From: Rosenbergiella nectarea
Lineage (GTDB): Bacteria; Pseudomonadota; Gammaproteobacteria; Enterobacterales; Enterobacteriaceae
Direction of reading: 5' to 3'
DNA: 64,000 nucleotides
Assembly: GCF_900111105.1 (NCBI RefSeq)
Contig: NZ_FOGC01000001.1
Span: 362,549 to 426,548, forward strand
The position numbers were made by a program, and so were the translations under genes. This document shows, in pieces, positions 19,296 through 29,391 of the stretch; position 1 is the first letter of the stretch, and the number at the start of each line of letters is the position of its first letter. The notes beneath the pieces were generated by a model. It made no database searches, was not told the origin of the DNA, and saw nothing but the letters and a program-made list of their open reading frames with translations.

Positions 19296-21620
19296 TTAAA
19301 AGTGCACGTTCGCCGTTAGCATCCAGCTGCGTTCTGCGCCGGGGTGATAACGATAGCCACTTTTGTTGATAGATTGCACATAGTGCTTATCAAACAAATT
19401 ATACACATTTAACTGCAGGTCGAGGTTGCGATTAACTTGATACCCCGTCATCGCATCGGCAACCCAGTAGTTATCGATGGTATTTGGCGTCCCAACCGCG
19501 CCGTCTGTACCGCGATGCATACTGCCCACATAACGGGCACCTGCCCCCGCTACCCAATCAGGCGTAATTTGATAGGTCGTCCAAGCAGTGAAGGCATGGC
19601 GAGGCGTATAACTGAGGTATTTAGACCCATCGTTATTGACCGCTTTACCTTCAGAAACTTTCGCGTTCTGTAAGGTATAACCTGCTAAGGCATGCCAGTT
19701 GTCCGTAATATCCCCACTGATCGTCAGCTCGTAGCCTTCGACACGTTTACGTCCCACTTGCGAATAGTCTTTAGTGCTCGCATCTTGCTCAACTTCGTTT
19801 TTGATATCCGTGCGGAATAGGGCTGCAGTCAGAAGTAAACGACTGTCCATTAAGTTCCACTTAGTACCGACTTCAGCAGTAGCGGCTTTTTGTGGTTGGA
19901 AGTCTGTGCTGTTGGCATTTTTGGAGGTGGTGGAGCTAGCCGTTAGCTGGAAGTTATTTCCTCCTGGCGGTTGTTGCGACACACCGTAGTTGGCATAAAC
20001 GTTACCTTGCTCGGTCAGGTGATACAAGGCTCCCGCTTTCCAGTTAAACAGGTTTCCGCTTTTACTCGTATCCACGGTTCTCACCGGTGTACCTTTTGCC
20101 ACGCCGGCACTACAAGCGACGGCACCACGGCCTGAGCCACCGCAAGCGGTTGCTGACTTATAATCAGTCTGATAGCTGTCTAGACGAGCGCCGCCGTTAA
20201 TTTCGAATTTATCAGTCAGTTGTAGTGTATCGAACGCGTAAATCCCGAAAGTGTCAGTGGTGCCATGGGCATCGGCGCCATTGCGAGACAGGCCACCCAC
20301 CGAGATCGAACTATCGGGATGATAGATATTGACGGCCGGTGGCGAGATAGCATTCAGCCCGCGGATGGTTTGGCTCTCATGAGTCAATTCAACCCCGGTA
20401 CTCACGTCGTGCTTAACACTTCCTGTACTGAACTTGGTGGTTAAGTTTGTCTGGTTGGTCAGGATTTTATTCACTGAGTCACGGGTATTCGCCAAACGAC
20501 TCCAGGTCCAATCATCGATATTACTGGAATTGTGAGTTTGGATATTTGACGCACCACCCATCACGGCTGTCATCAGGTATTTTTGGCTGGTTTTTGCCCA
20601 GCGAGTGGTATTCCTTATGGTCGTCACATCAGAGAAATCATGCTCGAAACGCATTGTCGCGCTATCTGTACTGGATTTATCGTAGTCCGAGTCGGTGCCG
20701 TAGAAGTTATGGCGATTGACTTTTCCGGCGCTGTTGAGCGCTGAATAGCCTTTTGGCGCGCTGTAGCCCGGTAGCCCTATTGTCGGAATACCGCCATCCG
20801 GCGTATTGTTCTGGTGGACATGGACATAATCGAGATATAGGCGAGTGTCAGTCTCTAAACCGAAGGCGATAGAAGGCGCGAAACCATACTTTTCGTGACT
20901 GACTTTATCACGGGTTTTATCGTGACCATTATCGCCCATCATATTGATTCTAAAAGCGGCATTATCGTTGATCATTTGATTGTAATCGACGGTTGCGCGG
21001 CGATTGGAGGCACTGCCGTAACTTAATGAGCCATCGACGTTGGTCGATAACTCGGGCTTCTTCGTCACCATATTGATCGAGCCTGATGGGGCGCTACGAC
21101 CGTAGTCTGAACCGGAAGGCCCTTTGAGGACTTCTACGCTGCTGATATTAAACGTATCACGGCTTACCGCAGCAATATCGCGAATACCATCCACGTAGAT
21201 GCTATTCGAGGTATCGACGCCACGCATATAAATTGCATCGCCGGTTGTTGAACTACCATTTTCCCCAGCGAAAAACGCGCCTGCGCCGGCAATATTTTTC
21301 ATTGCGTCGGTAAGGGTCGTTGCATGTTGTTCTTGAATAACTTTTTCAGGTACCACTGTCACAGTACGAGTGGTATCAGCAAGAGGGCGCGTAAATTTAG
21401 GGTCCGATAACGATTTCGGGACATACAGTGAAGGAAGCGTCGCCTTAATGATCAGGGAGTCATCACTGTTTTGACTATCACTAGACTTATTAATTTGTTT
21501 AGAGGTGTTGCTTACTGTGTCAGCCAAGGTCGGCGCACTTAAGCCGACACATAATCCTGCAAAGACGCCCAATTTGGTTAATTCTATAAAAGAAGGCGCG
21601 ATATTTTTATTTTTTTTCAT
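19296..21620 (-). CDS. fiu: TonB-dependent catecholate siderophore receptor Fiu
   Basis: An outer-membrane TonB-dependent receptor for monomeric catechols and ferric dihydroxybenzoyl-serine. I start at the ATG at 21620 (MKKNKNIAPSF), preceded by AAGGTAACC, giving 774 residues; the frame upstream lies across the Fur box. A signal peptide ends ALADT-like near residue 34 (SAPTLADT). The plug domain (about 70-190) has VEVLKGPSGSDYGRSAPSG; the rest is a beta-barrel ending in the aromatic C-terminal motif WMLTANVHF needed for BAM insertion. Pairing with ybiX supports Fiu rather than another receptor. Confidence 0.92.
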   Translation of the reverse strand: MKKNKNIAPSFIELTKLGVFAGLCVGLSAPTLADTVSNTSKQINKSSDSQNSDDSLIIKATLPSLYVPKSLSDPKFTRPLADTTRTVTVVPEKVIQEQHATTLTDAMKNIAGAGAFFAGENGSSTTGDAIYMRGVDTSNSIYVDGIRDIAAVSRDTFNISSVEVLKGPSGSDYGRSAPSGSINMVTKKPELSTNVDGSLSYGSASNRRATVDYNQMINDNAAFRINMMGDNGHDKTRDKVSHEKYGFAPSIAFGLETDTRLYLDYVHVHQNNTPDGGIPTIGLPGYSAPKGYSALNSAGKVNRHNFYGTDSDYDKSSTDSATMRFEHDFSDVTTIRNTTRWAKTSQKYLMTAVMGGASNIQTHNSSNIDDWTWSRLANTRDSVNKILTNQTNLTTKFSTGSVKHDVSTGVELTHESQTIRGLNAISPPAVNIYHPDSSISVGGLSRNGADAHGTTDTFGIYAFDTLQLTDKFEINGGARLDSYQTDYKSATACGGSGRGAVACSAGVAKGTPVRTVDTSKSGNLFNWKAGALYHLTEQGNVYANYGVSQQPPGGNNFQLTASSTTSKNANSTDFQPQKAATAEVGTKWNLMDSRLLLTAALFRTDIKNEVEQDASTKDYSQVGRKRVEGYELTISGDITDNWHALAGYTLQNAKVSEGKAVNNDGSKYLSYTPRHAFTAWTTYQITPDWVAGAGARYVGSMHRGTDGAVGTPNTIDNYWVADAMTGYQVNRNLDLQLNVYNLFDKHYVQSINKSGYRYHPGAERSWMLTANVHF

Positions 21621-21642
21621 GAGGTTACCTTGTAAATACCAA

Positions 21643-21657
21643 TGAGAATGGTTATCA
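21643..21657 (-). promoter_or_regulatory. Fur box upstream of fiu
   Basis: On the minus strand TGATAACCATTCTCA matches the 7-1-7 Fur consensus TGATAATnATTATCA with two mismatches. A second partly matching half (GAATAATGAGAAC) overlaps just upstream at about 21661-21676. Position about 25 bases before the fiu start is right for iron repression. Confidence 0.75.
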
Positions 21658-21810
21658 GGAGCGTTCTCATTATTCATATATTTTGCTAAAAGGTAAAGAG
21701 TTGTAAGCATTTCTTCAGACTATTTTTGGATTTTAATAAAGAAATATTTCTAATTATGAATTTTTCTGAGGGTCTCAGCGTGACGCAGCGGGGGGATCTG
21801 AGATAAAAAA

Positions 21811-21837
21811 AAGGGCGATACCGTAAGTATCGCCCTT
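21811..21837 (-). terminator. betA terminator
   Basis: A perfect 11-bp stem, AAGGGCGATAC and GTATCGCCCTT with a 5-base loop, is followed on the minus strand by eight U residues. Oddly it lies beyond betA towards base 21811, before the fiu promoter, so it ends betIBA transcripts that run towards fiu. Confidence 0.85.
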
Positions 21838-21853
21838 AAACCGAGTGAGAAGA

Positions 21854-23539
21854 TTAGACTAATTTTCTCATTGGCTCTTTACGAGCGGGCGCATCACCTG
21901 CCACATAGTAACTTGCGCTACTGCGTGGGAGGGCGGCTTTGCCACGGATCATATCCGCGATTTTTTCACCAATCATGATGGTAGTGGCGTTCAAGTTACC
22001 GGTGATGATCTCTGGCATAATCGAGGCATCCACCACGCGGAGTCCTTGCATACCGTGTACACGACCTTCGTTATCGACCACAGCCATTGGGTCGGTACCC
22101 ATTTTACAGGTCCCGCATGGGTGATAAGCGGTCTCACCATGGTTACGAACGAACTCATCCAGCTGCTCATCGGTTTGGCAGTCCAGACCCGGACTGATTT
22201 CGCGGCCACGGTACTTATCTAATGCGGGTTGATTCATAATTTCACGCGTGAGTCGAATACAGTCACGGAATTCCTGCCAGTCTTGATCATGAGACATGTA
22301 GTTAAACAGGATTGCTGGGTGCTCGTAAGGGTCGTTAGACTTGATACGAACATGACCACGACTTGGCGAGCGCATTGACCCTACATGGCATTGGAAGCCA
22401 TGCTCGTCGACGGCATTCGTCCCGTTGTAGTTAATCGCAACCGGTAAGAAGTGGTACTGAATATTTGGCCACTCGAACTCTTCGCGGCTACGGATAAACC
22501 CACCCGCTTCGAACTGGTTACTCGCACCAATCCCTTTGCCTTGGAATAGCCACTGGGCACCGATCTTAGGCTGATTGTGCATTTGCAGTGCCGGGTACAG
22601 GGACACCGGCTCTTTACACTCATACTGTAAATACAGCTCTAAGTGGTCCATTAGGTTCTCGCCGACACCTGGTAGGTCGTGTACCACAGGGATATTAAAT
22701 TTATTCAGTAATTCAGCAGCCCCAACTCCAGAGCGTTGTAGGATCTGTGGCGAAGCAATCGCACCAGCACAGAGTAATACTTCACGACGCGCATCGGCAT
22801 GTTGTGGCGTTTTGCTGCCGCCAGTGAGGTAATCGACACCGCTCGCACGCTTGCCGTTAAAGACAATTTTATCGGTCGTTGCATGGGTAACAATCGTTAA
22901 GTTACTGCGACTCTTCGCTTGGTCAAGATAGCCTCTGCCCGTACTTGCTCGGCGCCCATTAGGGGTAACAGTACGATCCATTGGGCCGAACCCTTCTTGC
23001 TGATAACCGTTAAGATCATCAGTGCGCGGGTAACCCGCTTGGACACCTGCTTCAATCATGGCAGCAAACAGCGGGTTATTACCTGTTTTTGGCGTAGCAA
23101 CACTCACTGGGCCTTCGCCACCGTGGTAGTCGTTAGGACCAATATCGCGAGTCTCTGCTTTACGATAGTAAGGCAGGCAGTCTAAATAGCTCCAGTTCTC
23201 TAAGCCCGGACGTTTCGCCCAGCCATCGAGGTCCATCGCATTACCACGGATGTAACACATACCGTTGATCAGGGATGATCCCCCTAAGCCTTTACCACGA
23301 CCACATTCCATGCGGCGGTTATTCATGTAAGGCTCTGGCTCAGTTTCGTAGGCCCAGTTGTAGCGGCGGCCTTGCAGAGGGAAGGCTAATGCCGCAGGCA
23401 TTTGGGTACGGAAATCTAAGCGGTAATCGGGACCCCCTGCTTCGAGCAGGAGAACCGTCGTGTCTTTATCTTCAGTTAGGCGCGTCGCCAGTACGTTACC
23501 GGCAGAACCTGCACCAATAATGATATAATCGTATTCCAT
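21854..23539 (-). CDS. betA: Choline dehydrogenase
   Basis: BetA is a membrane-associated FAD enzyme of the GMC oxidoreductase family that oxidises choline to betaine aldehyde and can oxidise that further. The 561 residues show the FAD dinucleotide fold [17 protein letters not shown] at the N-terminus, the GMC motif [17 protein letters not shown], and the C-terminal [13 protein letters not shown] with the catalytic His region. GAGGAATAAATA precedes the ATG. It is the last gene of betIBA, 23 bases after betB. The product of the pathway, glycine betaine, is an osmoprotectant. Confidence 0.97.
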   Translation of the reverse strand: MEYDYIIIGAGSAGNVLATRLTEDKDTTVLLLEAGGPDYRLDFRTQMPAALAFPLQGRRYNWAYETEPEPYMNNRRMECGRGKGLGGSSLINGMCYIRGNAMDLDGWAKRPGLENWSYLDCLPYYRKAETRDIGPNDYHGGEGPVSVATPKTGNNPLFAAMIEAGVQAGYPRTDDLNGYQQEGFGPMDRTVTPNGRRASTGRGYLDQAKSRSNLTIVTHATTDKIVFNGKRASGVDYLTGGSKTPQHADARREVLLCAGAIASPQILQRSGVGAAELLNKFNIPVVHDLPGVGENLMDHLELYLQYECKEPVSLYPALQMHNQPKIGAQWLFQGKGIGASNQFEAGGFIRSREEFEWPNIQYHFLPVAINYNGTNAVDEHGFQCHVGSMRSPSRGHVRIKSNDPYEHPAILFNYMSHDQDWQEFRDCIRLTREIMNQPALDKYRGREISPGLDCQTDEQLDEFVRNHGETAYHPCGTCKMGTDPMAVVDNEGRVHGMQGLRVVDASIMPEIITGNLNATTIMIGEKIADMIRGKAALPRSSASYYVAGDAPARKEPMRKLV

Positions 23540-23562
23540 TATTTATTCCTCAATTCTGTGGA

Positions 23563-25035
23563 TTAAAATACTGACTGGAAGCGTTCCAGTTCAACTTGTA
23601 CCGATTTGATTTGGGTATAGTGCTCTAAGGTCACTAAACCATTCTCACGGCCAACGCCGGAGTGCTTATAACCGCCAACAGGCATTTCTGCCGCCGACTC
23701 ACCCCAAGTATTAATCCAGCAAATTCCGGCTTCCAGTTGGTGAATAATGCGGTGTGCACGATTCAGTTCTTGGGTAACAACCCCTGCTGCGAGGCCGAAA
23801 TTCGTATCATTTGCGCGACGAACGACTTCTGCTTCGTCGTTGTAGCTCAGAATGGACATTACCGGTCCGAAGATCTCTTCTTGCACGATCTCCATATCAT
23901 CACGGCAATCGGTAAAGACTGTCGGTTCGACCCAAGCACCGTTATCGAACGCTTCACCTGTCATACGCTTACCGCCGGCAAGAAGGGTTGCCCCGCCTTT
24001 GATACCTGATTCAATAAAGCGCATGACGTTATCGCGGTGAGCAAAGCTTACGAGAGGACCGAAGTTAGTGTCTGCGTCGTTAAGATCGCCTGCGCGGATA
24101 TTTTTCACACGGGCTAAGATTTTTTGTTCAAACTCAGCTTTATGCTGCGCCGGAATAAACACACGGGTACCGTTGGTACACACTTGGCCTGAGCTATAGA
24201 AGTTGGCCATCATGGCTATATCGGCGGCGAGGTCGAGATCGGCATCGTCACAGATAATCAGCGGCGATTTACCGCCCAGTTCCATAGTGACATCTTTCAG
24301 CGTTGATCCTGCTGCATTCGCCATCACTTTACGACCGCTGACCACACCACCGGTAAAGGAAACTTTATCGATACCCGGGTGTTCAGTCAGGGCTTGTCCG
24401 GTTTCAGCACCGAGGCCTGGTAAGACGTTAAACACGCCGTTTGGTACACCGGCTTCGGTGTAGATTTCTGCCAGTTTGAGAGCGGTGAGTGGCGTGACTT
24501 CACTGGGTTTGAAGATCATTGCATTCCCTGCGGCGAGCGCGGGGGCGGATTTCCATAACGCGATCTGTATAGGGTAGTTCCATGCACCAATCCCGGCGAC
24601 CACGCCTAGCGGTTCGCGGCGTGTGTAGACAAATGAGGTATCACGCAGCGGAATTTGTTGACCCTCAATGGCAGGGATTAGCCCAGCGTAGTATTCCAAC
24701 ACATCGGCACCGGTGACGATATCCACCGCGGAGGTCTCACTAAAAGGTTTACCCGTATCAAGGGTCTCCAGCGCGGCCAGTTCGTCGTTACGTTCACGTA
24801 GAATATCGACAGCCTTACGTAGAATACGAGAGCGTTCCATTGCGGTTTTAGCGGCCCAGATTTTTTGGCCTTTACGCGCGGCGGTCACCGCTCTATCCAC
24901 ATCGGCTTTGCCTGCAGCGTGGACCTTGGCTAACACATTACCGTTTGCAGGGTTAACCGTCTCAAACGTGGAACCGCTCTGTGCTGGGACGTAGGCACCA
25001 TCGATATACAGTAACTGTTCAGCGAATCGGGACAT
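23563..25035 (-). CDS. betB: Betaine aldehyde dehydrogenase
   Basis: BetB is a cytosolic NAD(P)-dependent aldehyde dehydrogenase that converts betaine aldehyde to glycine betaine. The 490 residues match the family length. Catalytic residues are visible: general-base Glu in [11 protein letters not shown], nucleophile Cys in [12 protein letters not shown], and the oxyanion Asn in [22 protein letters not shown] and the C-terminal [14 protein letters not shown] are typical BetB blocks. It lies 14 bases after betI with a good CGGAGAAC ribosome site. Confidence 0.97.
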   Translation of the reverse strand: MSRFAEQLLYIDGAYVPAQSGSTFETVNPANGNVLAKVHAAGKADVDRAVTAARKGQKIWAAKTAMERSRILRKAVDILRERNDELAALETLDTGKPFSETSAVDIVTGADVLEYYAGLIPAIEGQQIPLRDTSFVYTRREPLGVVAGIGAWNYPIQIALWKSAPALAAGNAMIFKPSEVTPLTALKLAEIYTEAGVPNGVFNVLPGLGAETGQALTEHPGIDKVSFTGGVVSGRKVMANAAGSTLKDVTMELGGKSPLIICDDADLDLAADIAMMANFYSSGQVCTNGTRVFIPAQHKAEFEQKILARVKNIRAGDLNDADTNFGPLVSFAHRDNVMRFIESGIKGGATLLAGGKRMTGEAFDNGAWVEPTVFTDCRDDMEIVQEEIFGPVMSILSYNDEAEVVRRANDTNFGLAAGVVTQELNRAHRIIHQLEAGICWINTWGESAAEMPVGGYKHSGVGRENGLVTLEHYTQIKSVQVELERFQSVF

Positions 25036-25049
25036 CGTTGTTCTCCGTC

Positions 25050-25643
25050 TTAAGAGTGAGTACTCGCCAATTGTTGGCGAATAAATTGTCGAGTAATTGT
25101 TTTAATCATTTGCGGATCAAAAGGGTCTCCGCTGAGCGCCGCACGTAACCAGAGTCCGTCAATCAGTGCCGCTAACCCATAGCCCGCAACACGCGCGGGC
25201 ACTTTTTCCAAAACTTTATGAAACTCAGCCGTAAGCGTTGAAAATAACCGACGGCTACTAATCTTTTGTAATCGGTGCAATCCAGGTTGGTGCAGGCTAC
25301 TAGCCCAAAAATCTAACCAAGCTTTAGCCACGGCAGGATGGACCTGCGTTTCATCGAAGTTCGCATCAACGATGGCGCTGAGTCGCTCTTCGGCCGAGGC
25401 ATCGGATAATGTTTTTAACCTACCCAAGATGGCTAGTTGTAGTTTAGACGTAATATCGCGCATCGTGGCTTCAAGTAGCCCATTTTTATCACCAAAATAG
25501 TGACTGATGATGCCGGTTGAGACGCCCGCCCGTTTTGCAATCTGAGAAATCGTGGCGTAATGCAGCCCCACTTCATTAATGGTTGCAAGGGTGGCATCAA
25601 TCAATTGTCGCTGCCGAATGGGTTGCATACCTACTTTAGGCAT
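25050..25643 (-). CDS. betI: Choline-responsive TetR-family repressor BetI
   Basis: BetI represses the bet genes and is relieved by choline. The 197-residue protein has a TetR helix-turn-helix ([20 protein letters not shown], about residues 26-45) and the BetI-specific core [19 protein letters not shown] and [20 protein letters not shown] use the ATG at 25643 ([14 protein letters not shown]); a GTG directly before would add one residue. It is first in betIBA and divergent from betT, with an operator-like dyad between them. Confidence 0.95.
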   Translation of the reverse strand: MPKVGMQPIRQRQLIDATLATINEVGLHYATISQIAKRAGVSTGIISHYFGDKNGLLEATMRDITSKLQLAILGRLKTLSDASAEERLSAIVDANFDETQVHPAVAKAWLDFWASSLHQPGLHRLQKISSRRLFSTLTAEFHKVLEKVPARVAGYGLAALIDGLWLRAALSGDPFDPQMIKTITRQFIRQQLASTHS

Positions 25644-25691
25644 CACCGTTACTCCTGAATTAACAAATCCCCTTTATTAAAACTTTTTTTG

Positions 25692-25728
25692 ATTGATTGT
25701 TCAATATAAAAAAATAAATTGTTATGCT
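25692..25728. promoter_or_regulatory. betI-betT divergent control region with BetI operator-like dyad
   Basis: ATTGATTGTTCAATAT (25692-25707) resembles the dyad bound by BetI between betI and betT in E. coli. A possible plus-strand promoter overlaps it: TTCAAT (25700-25705), 17 bases, TATGCT (25723-25728). Binding here would block RNA polymerase in both directions. Confidence 0.6.
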
Positions 25729-25843
25729 GGGGGAGATAAAAAAGGAGTGGGCCTTTCAAAAATGCTAATCGATGCAATACTTAATCGGTTAAGCATCGGC
25801 CTAATGATTTTACTTACCCTTGGAAAGAGGATTGAGGTAAAGA

Positions 25844-27874
25844 ATGACAACACCACCTGCTACCGGAAATAATAAAATTAATCCGGTTGTTTTTTATACA
25901 TCAGCCGGACTGATTTTATTATTTGCGTTGACCACTATTCTCTATAGTGACCTCTCCGCGGCCTGGATATTGAAAACAGTGAACTGGGTATCAGCAACTT
26001 TCGGTTGGTACTACATGCTGGCGGCAGTGATTTACATGGTTTTTGTCGTGTATATCGCCGCTTCCCGTTATGGCTCAATTAAACTGGGGCCTGAACAATC
26101 GAAACCTGAGTTTAGTCTCTCGAGTTGGGCTGCGATGCTCTTTGCTGCAGGGATCGGCATCGACTTAATGTTCTTCTCCGTGGCTGAGCCCGTGACACAA
26201 TATATGCAGCCACCTCAAGGCGCGGGCGAAACCATTGAAGCCGCGCGTCAATCAATGGTCTGGACGCTGTTCCACTACGGTATTACTGGCTGGTCGATGT
26301 ATGCCTTGATGGGGATAGCGTTGGGATATTTTAGCTATCGCTACAATTTACCGCTCACTATCCGTTCTGCGCTATACCCGATTTTTGGTAAACGAGTGAA
26401 CGGCGCGATTGGTCACACCGTCGATATTGCTGCGGTTATCGGGACAATTTTTGGTATTGCCACCACCCTCGGGATTGGGGTTGTGCAGCTAAACTATGGC
26501 TTAAACGTTCTCTTTCACGTCCCTGATAGCTTAGCCGCTAAAGCGGCGCTGATCGTGCTATCCGTGGTGATTGCCACCATCTCTGTCACCTCAGGGGTGG
26601 ATAAAGGGATTCGACTGCTCTCTGAGCTTAATGTCTTGCTCGCGCTGGGACTGATCATTTTTGTCTTATGCGTCGGCGATACCAGCTTCCTGCTCAACGC
26701 TATTGTGCTGAACATCGGTGACTACGTTAACCGTTTTATGGGCATGGCGCTTGATACCTTTGCCTTTGACCGTCCGACGCAATGGATGAACAACTGGACG
26801 CTCTTTTTCTGGGCATGGTGGGTGGCTTGGTCACCGTTTGTGGGACTGTTCTTGGCGCGTATTAGCCGTGGACGGACAATTCGTGAATTCGTATTGGGTA
26901 CGTTAATTATTCCCTTTACCTTCACATTATTGTGGTTATCGGTATTTGGTAATGCCTCTCTTTATGAAATTATCCACGGTGATCATGCCTTTGCTCAAGA
27001 GGTCCTTGCGCACCCAGAACGCGGTTTCTATAGTCTGTTAGCGCACTACCCTGGCTTTACCTTTAGTGCCTCAGTCGCCACGATTACCGGTTTACTGTTT
27101 TACGTGACCTCTGCGGATTCTGGCTCGTTAGTGTTAGGCAACTTCACCACCCGTTTAAAGGATATCAACTCCGATTCACCTAACTGGGTCCGTATTTTCT
27201 GGTCAGTGACTATCGGCGTATTAACCTTAGGGATGTTGATGACCAACGGTATTTCTGCCCTGCAAAATACCACGGTGATCATGGGACTGCCGTTTAGTTT
27301 CGTCATATTCTTTGTGATGGCAGGGTTATTCAAATCATTACGCGTTGAAGACTTCCGCCGCGCCAGCGCGAGCAGAGATACTGCGCCTTATTTAGCGAAT
27401 GCCAACGACCGTCTTTCATGGAAGAAACGTCTGACACGATTAATGACCTATCCAGGCAGTCGTTATACGGAACAGATGATGGACACGATATGCTACCCGG
27501 CTATGCAAGATGTTGCGAAAGAGCTGGAGGTGAGAGGGGCGAACGTCGAATTGCAGCGCCTGCCACCTGAAGAAGAAGGGGGCTTAGGCCATCTTTCTCT
27601 GATGGTAAATCTCGGAGAGGAACAGAACTTCTTATACGAAATTTGGCCACAGAAATATGCGATACCGGGCTTTACCTACCGTGCACGAAGCGGTAAATCG
27701 ACCTACTATCGTTTAGAAACCTTCTTGGTCGAAGGTAGCCAAGGTAATGATTTAATTGGCTACAGTAAGGAGCAGGTGATTATCGACATGCTGGACCAGT
27801 ATGAAAGACACCTGAACTTTATTCACCTTCATCGCGAAGCACCTGGGAATCATATTAACTTCCCTAATATGTAA
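25844..27874 (+). CDS. betT: High-affinity choline transporter BetT (BCCT family)
   Basis: BetT is a proton-driven choline symporter of the betaine-carnitine-choline transporter family, in the inner membrane. The 676 residues include twelve helices (about residues 15-510) with the family signature NNWTLFFWAWWVAWSPFVGLFLARISRGR. A cytoplasmic C-terminal domain of about 165 residues is typical of long osmosensing BetT proteins. It supplies choline to betBA, encoded divergently. The leader contains a hairpin at 25770-25798, and a terminator follows at 27895. Confidence 0.96.
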   Translation: MTTPPATGNNKINPVVFYTSAGLILLFALTTILYSDLSAAWILKTVNWVSATFGWYYMLAAVIYMVFVVYIAASRYGSIKLGPEQSKPEFSLSSWAAMLFAAGIGIDLMFFSVAEPVTQYMQPPQGAGETIEAARQSMVWTLFHYGITGWSMYALMGIALGYFSYRYNLPLTIRSALYPIFGKRVNGAIGHTVDIAAVIGTIFGIATTLGIGVVQLNYGLNVLFHVPDSLAAKAALIVLSVVIATISVTSGVDKGIRLLSELNVLLALGLIIFVLCVGDTSFLLNAIVLNIGDYVNRFMGMALDTFAFDRPTQWMNNWTLFFWAWWVAWSPFVGLFLARISRGRTIREFVLGTLIIPFTFTLLWLSVFGNASLYEIIHGDHAFAQEVLAHPERGFYSLLAHYPGFTFSASVATITGLLFYVTSADSGSLVLGNFTTRLKDINSDSPNWVRIFWSVTIGVLTLGMLMTNGISALQNTTVIMGLPFSFVIFFVMAGLFKSLRVEDFRRASASRDTAPYLANANDRLSWKKRLTRLMTYPGSRYTEQMMDTICYPAMQDVAKELEVRGANVELQRLPPEEEGGLGHLSLMVNLGEEQNFLYEIWPQKYAIPGFTYRARSGKSTYYRLETFLVEGSQGNDLIGYSKEQVIIDMLDQYERHLNFIHLHREAPGNHINFPNM

Positions 27875-27894
27875 AGCCACAACTAGGGCTGGAG

Positions 27895-27926
27895 CCTCTC
27901 CAGCCCTTAATTATTTTTTAACCGTG
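27895..27926 (+). terminator. betT terminator
   Basis: AGGGCTGGAG and CTCCAGCCCT form a 10-bp stem with a 3-base loop (27895-27917), followed by TAATTATTTTTT. It is a good intrinsic terminator 21 bases past the betT stop. Confidence 0.8.
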
Positions 27927-27961
27927 TCAGCACCATCGTAATCACTCTTTGGAATACGGCT

Positions 27962-29272
27962 ATGCACAAAATTGTTAATACCTTTCTGCCTCTCTATTTC
28001 GCAACGCTTCTGCTGCTACTCGGTTCAGGGTTACTGACAACCTGGGTGTCTTTACGCCTAAGTCTGCAACACGTCTCAGGGACGATGATCGGTGCCATCA
28101 CGGCGGCCAACTACATTGGGTTGGTGATTGGTGGCAAAGTCGGCCATAACCTTATTGCCCGTGTCGGTCATATTCGTGCTTACGTTGCCTGTGCTGGCAT
28201 CATTACCGCGTCGGTAATCGGCCATGGTATGACGGATTGGGTTCCGGTATGGATCGCTTTACGTTTTATTATCGGTTTAGCCATGATGTGTCAGTATATG
28301 GTGCTGGAGAGTTGGTTAAACGATCAGGCTGAACCGCAACAACGAGGAGTGATTTTTGGTCTCTATATGGTCGCCACCTATTTAGGCCTCTCAGCAGGGC
28401 AAGTAATTTTAACGCTGCATTTCAGTCATCAACTTTTCCCCTTATTGATTGTTGGACTCTGTTTCTCTCTCTGTTTGGTTCCGATCGCCTTGACGACGCG
28501 GCTCAAGGTTCAGCCGATGTCGCCGGCCCCTTTAGAGCTTGGTTACTTCTTTAAAAATATTCCGCGTATATTGGGCATCACCCTAGTCACGGGGATGATT
28601 ATTGGTGCCTTCTATGGGATGGCCCCCGTGTATGCCAGTACCTTGTCGTTGAATACTTCGCAGGTTGGCATATTTATGGCCTTAACCATTTTTGCCGGAT
28701 TGGTCACTCAGTTTCCGCTAAGTTGGCTTTCTGACCGTTATGAACGACAACGTCTCTTGTTAGCGACCTCATCGCTGTACGTCTTGACCTCGTTACCGCT
28801 GGTTTTTCTCGTGCACATTTCTTTTACGGTACTGATGGCGATCGCTTTTTTAGCCAGCATGGTGCAGTTCGCGCTCTATCCTTTGGCAGTGGCCATTGCC
28901 AATGACCGAATCACCCCAGAGCGGCGTGTATCGTTAACAGCTTGTCTACTGATGTCCTACGGGATTGGTGCCAGTATTGGCCCCCTATTTACCGGGGTAC
29001 TGATGGAGTCTTTTGGGGGGAATATGCTTTATCTCTTTTTTGTACTCTGCGGTGGGACGATTTTCGCACTGAGCTGGAAAACCTTACCCGTACCTAAGCG
29101 TCTACAAGAAGAGGCCGTTGCACACGTTCCGCTTACCGATGGTTTGGTGAGTTCTCCATTAACCGCGGCGTTAAACCCGGTGATTGATGAAGCGGATATT
29201 GTCAATACGATGGTTAATACCGGCGAAGACGAAAATATCGAGTCGAACGATAACCCGACACCACCGTCGTGA
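27962..29272 (+). CDS. MFS transporter (YcaD-like family)
   Basis: A 436-residue inner-membrane carrier with twelve predicted helices over about residues 8-375, resembling the YcaD/UMF2 branch of the major facilitator superfamily. Typical elements are the helix 2-3 region IGLVIGGKVGHNLIARVGHIRAY, GVIFGLYMVATYLGLSAG, and PLSWLSDRYERQRLL between helices 8 and 9. The last 60 residues form an acidic hydrophilic tail with no recognised domain. The substrate is unknown. It lies after betT but behind betT's terminator, and a weaker hairpin follows it, so it is probably transcribed alone. Confidence 0.82.
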   Translation: MHKIVNTFLPLYFATLLLLLGSGLLTTWVSLRLSLQHVSGTMIGAITAANYIGLVIGGKVGHNLIARVGHIRAYVACAGIITASVIGHGMTDWVPVWIALRFIIGLAMMCQYMVLESWLNDQAEPQQRGVIFGLYMVATYLGLSAGQVILTLHFSHQLFPLLIVGLCFSLCLVPIALTTRLKVQPMSPAPLELGYFFKNIPRILGITLVTGMIIGAFYGMAPVYASTLSLNTSQVGIFMALTIFAGLVTQFPLSWLSDRYERQRLLLATSSLYVLTSLPLVFLVHISFTVLMAIAFLASMVQFALYPLAVAIANDRITPERRVSLTACLLMSYGIGASIGPLFTGVLMESFGGNMLYLFFVLCGGTIFALSWKTLPVPKRLQEEAVAHVPLTDGLVSSPLTAALNPVIDEADIVNTMVNTGEDENIESNDNPTPPS

Positions 29273-29285
29273 TGCGCCATAACGA

Positions 29286-29316
29286 GTTATTCTTATTTAG
29301 AGAATAACTTCGTTTT
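29286..29316 (+). terminator. Terminator after the YcaD-like MFS gene
   Basis: GTTATTCT (29286-29293) and AGAATAAC (29301-29308) form an 8-bp AT-rich stem followed by TTCGTTTT. The stem is weak but correctly placed 13 bases past the stop. Confidence 0.5.
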
Positions 29317-29391
29317 AATTATTCATTTTTATTGGTTGTCGAAACCACGTAATGTTGTCGTCATCATTTATTAATTCGTTATGAGGTCGCC

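Noticed and set aside
19437..19673. Plus-strand frames inside fiu, betA and betB (for example 19437-19673, 22919-23185, 23662-24009)
   Set aside because: They are antisense to clear, full-length conserved genes and show no ribosome sites or recognisable domains.
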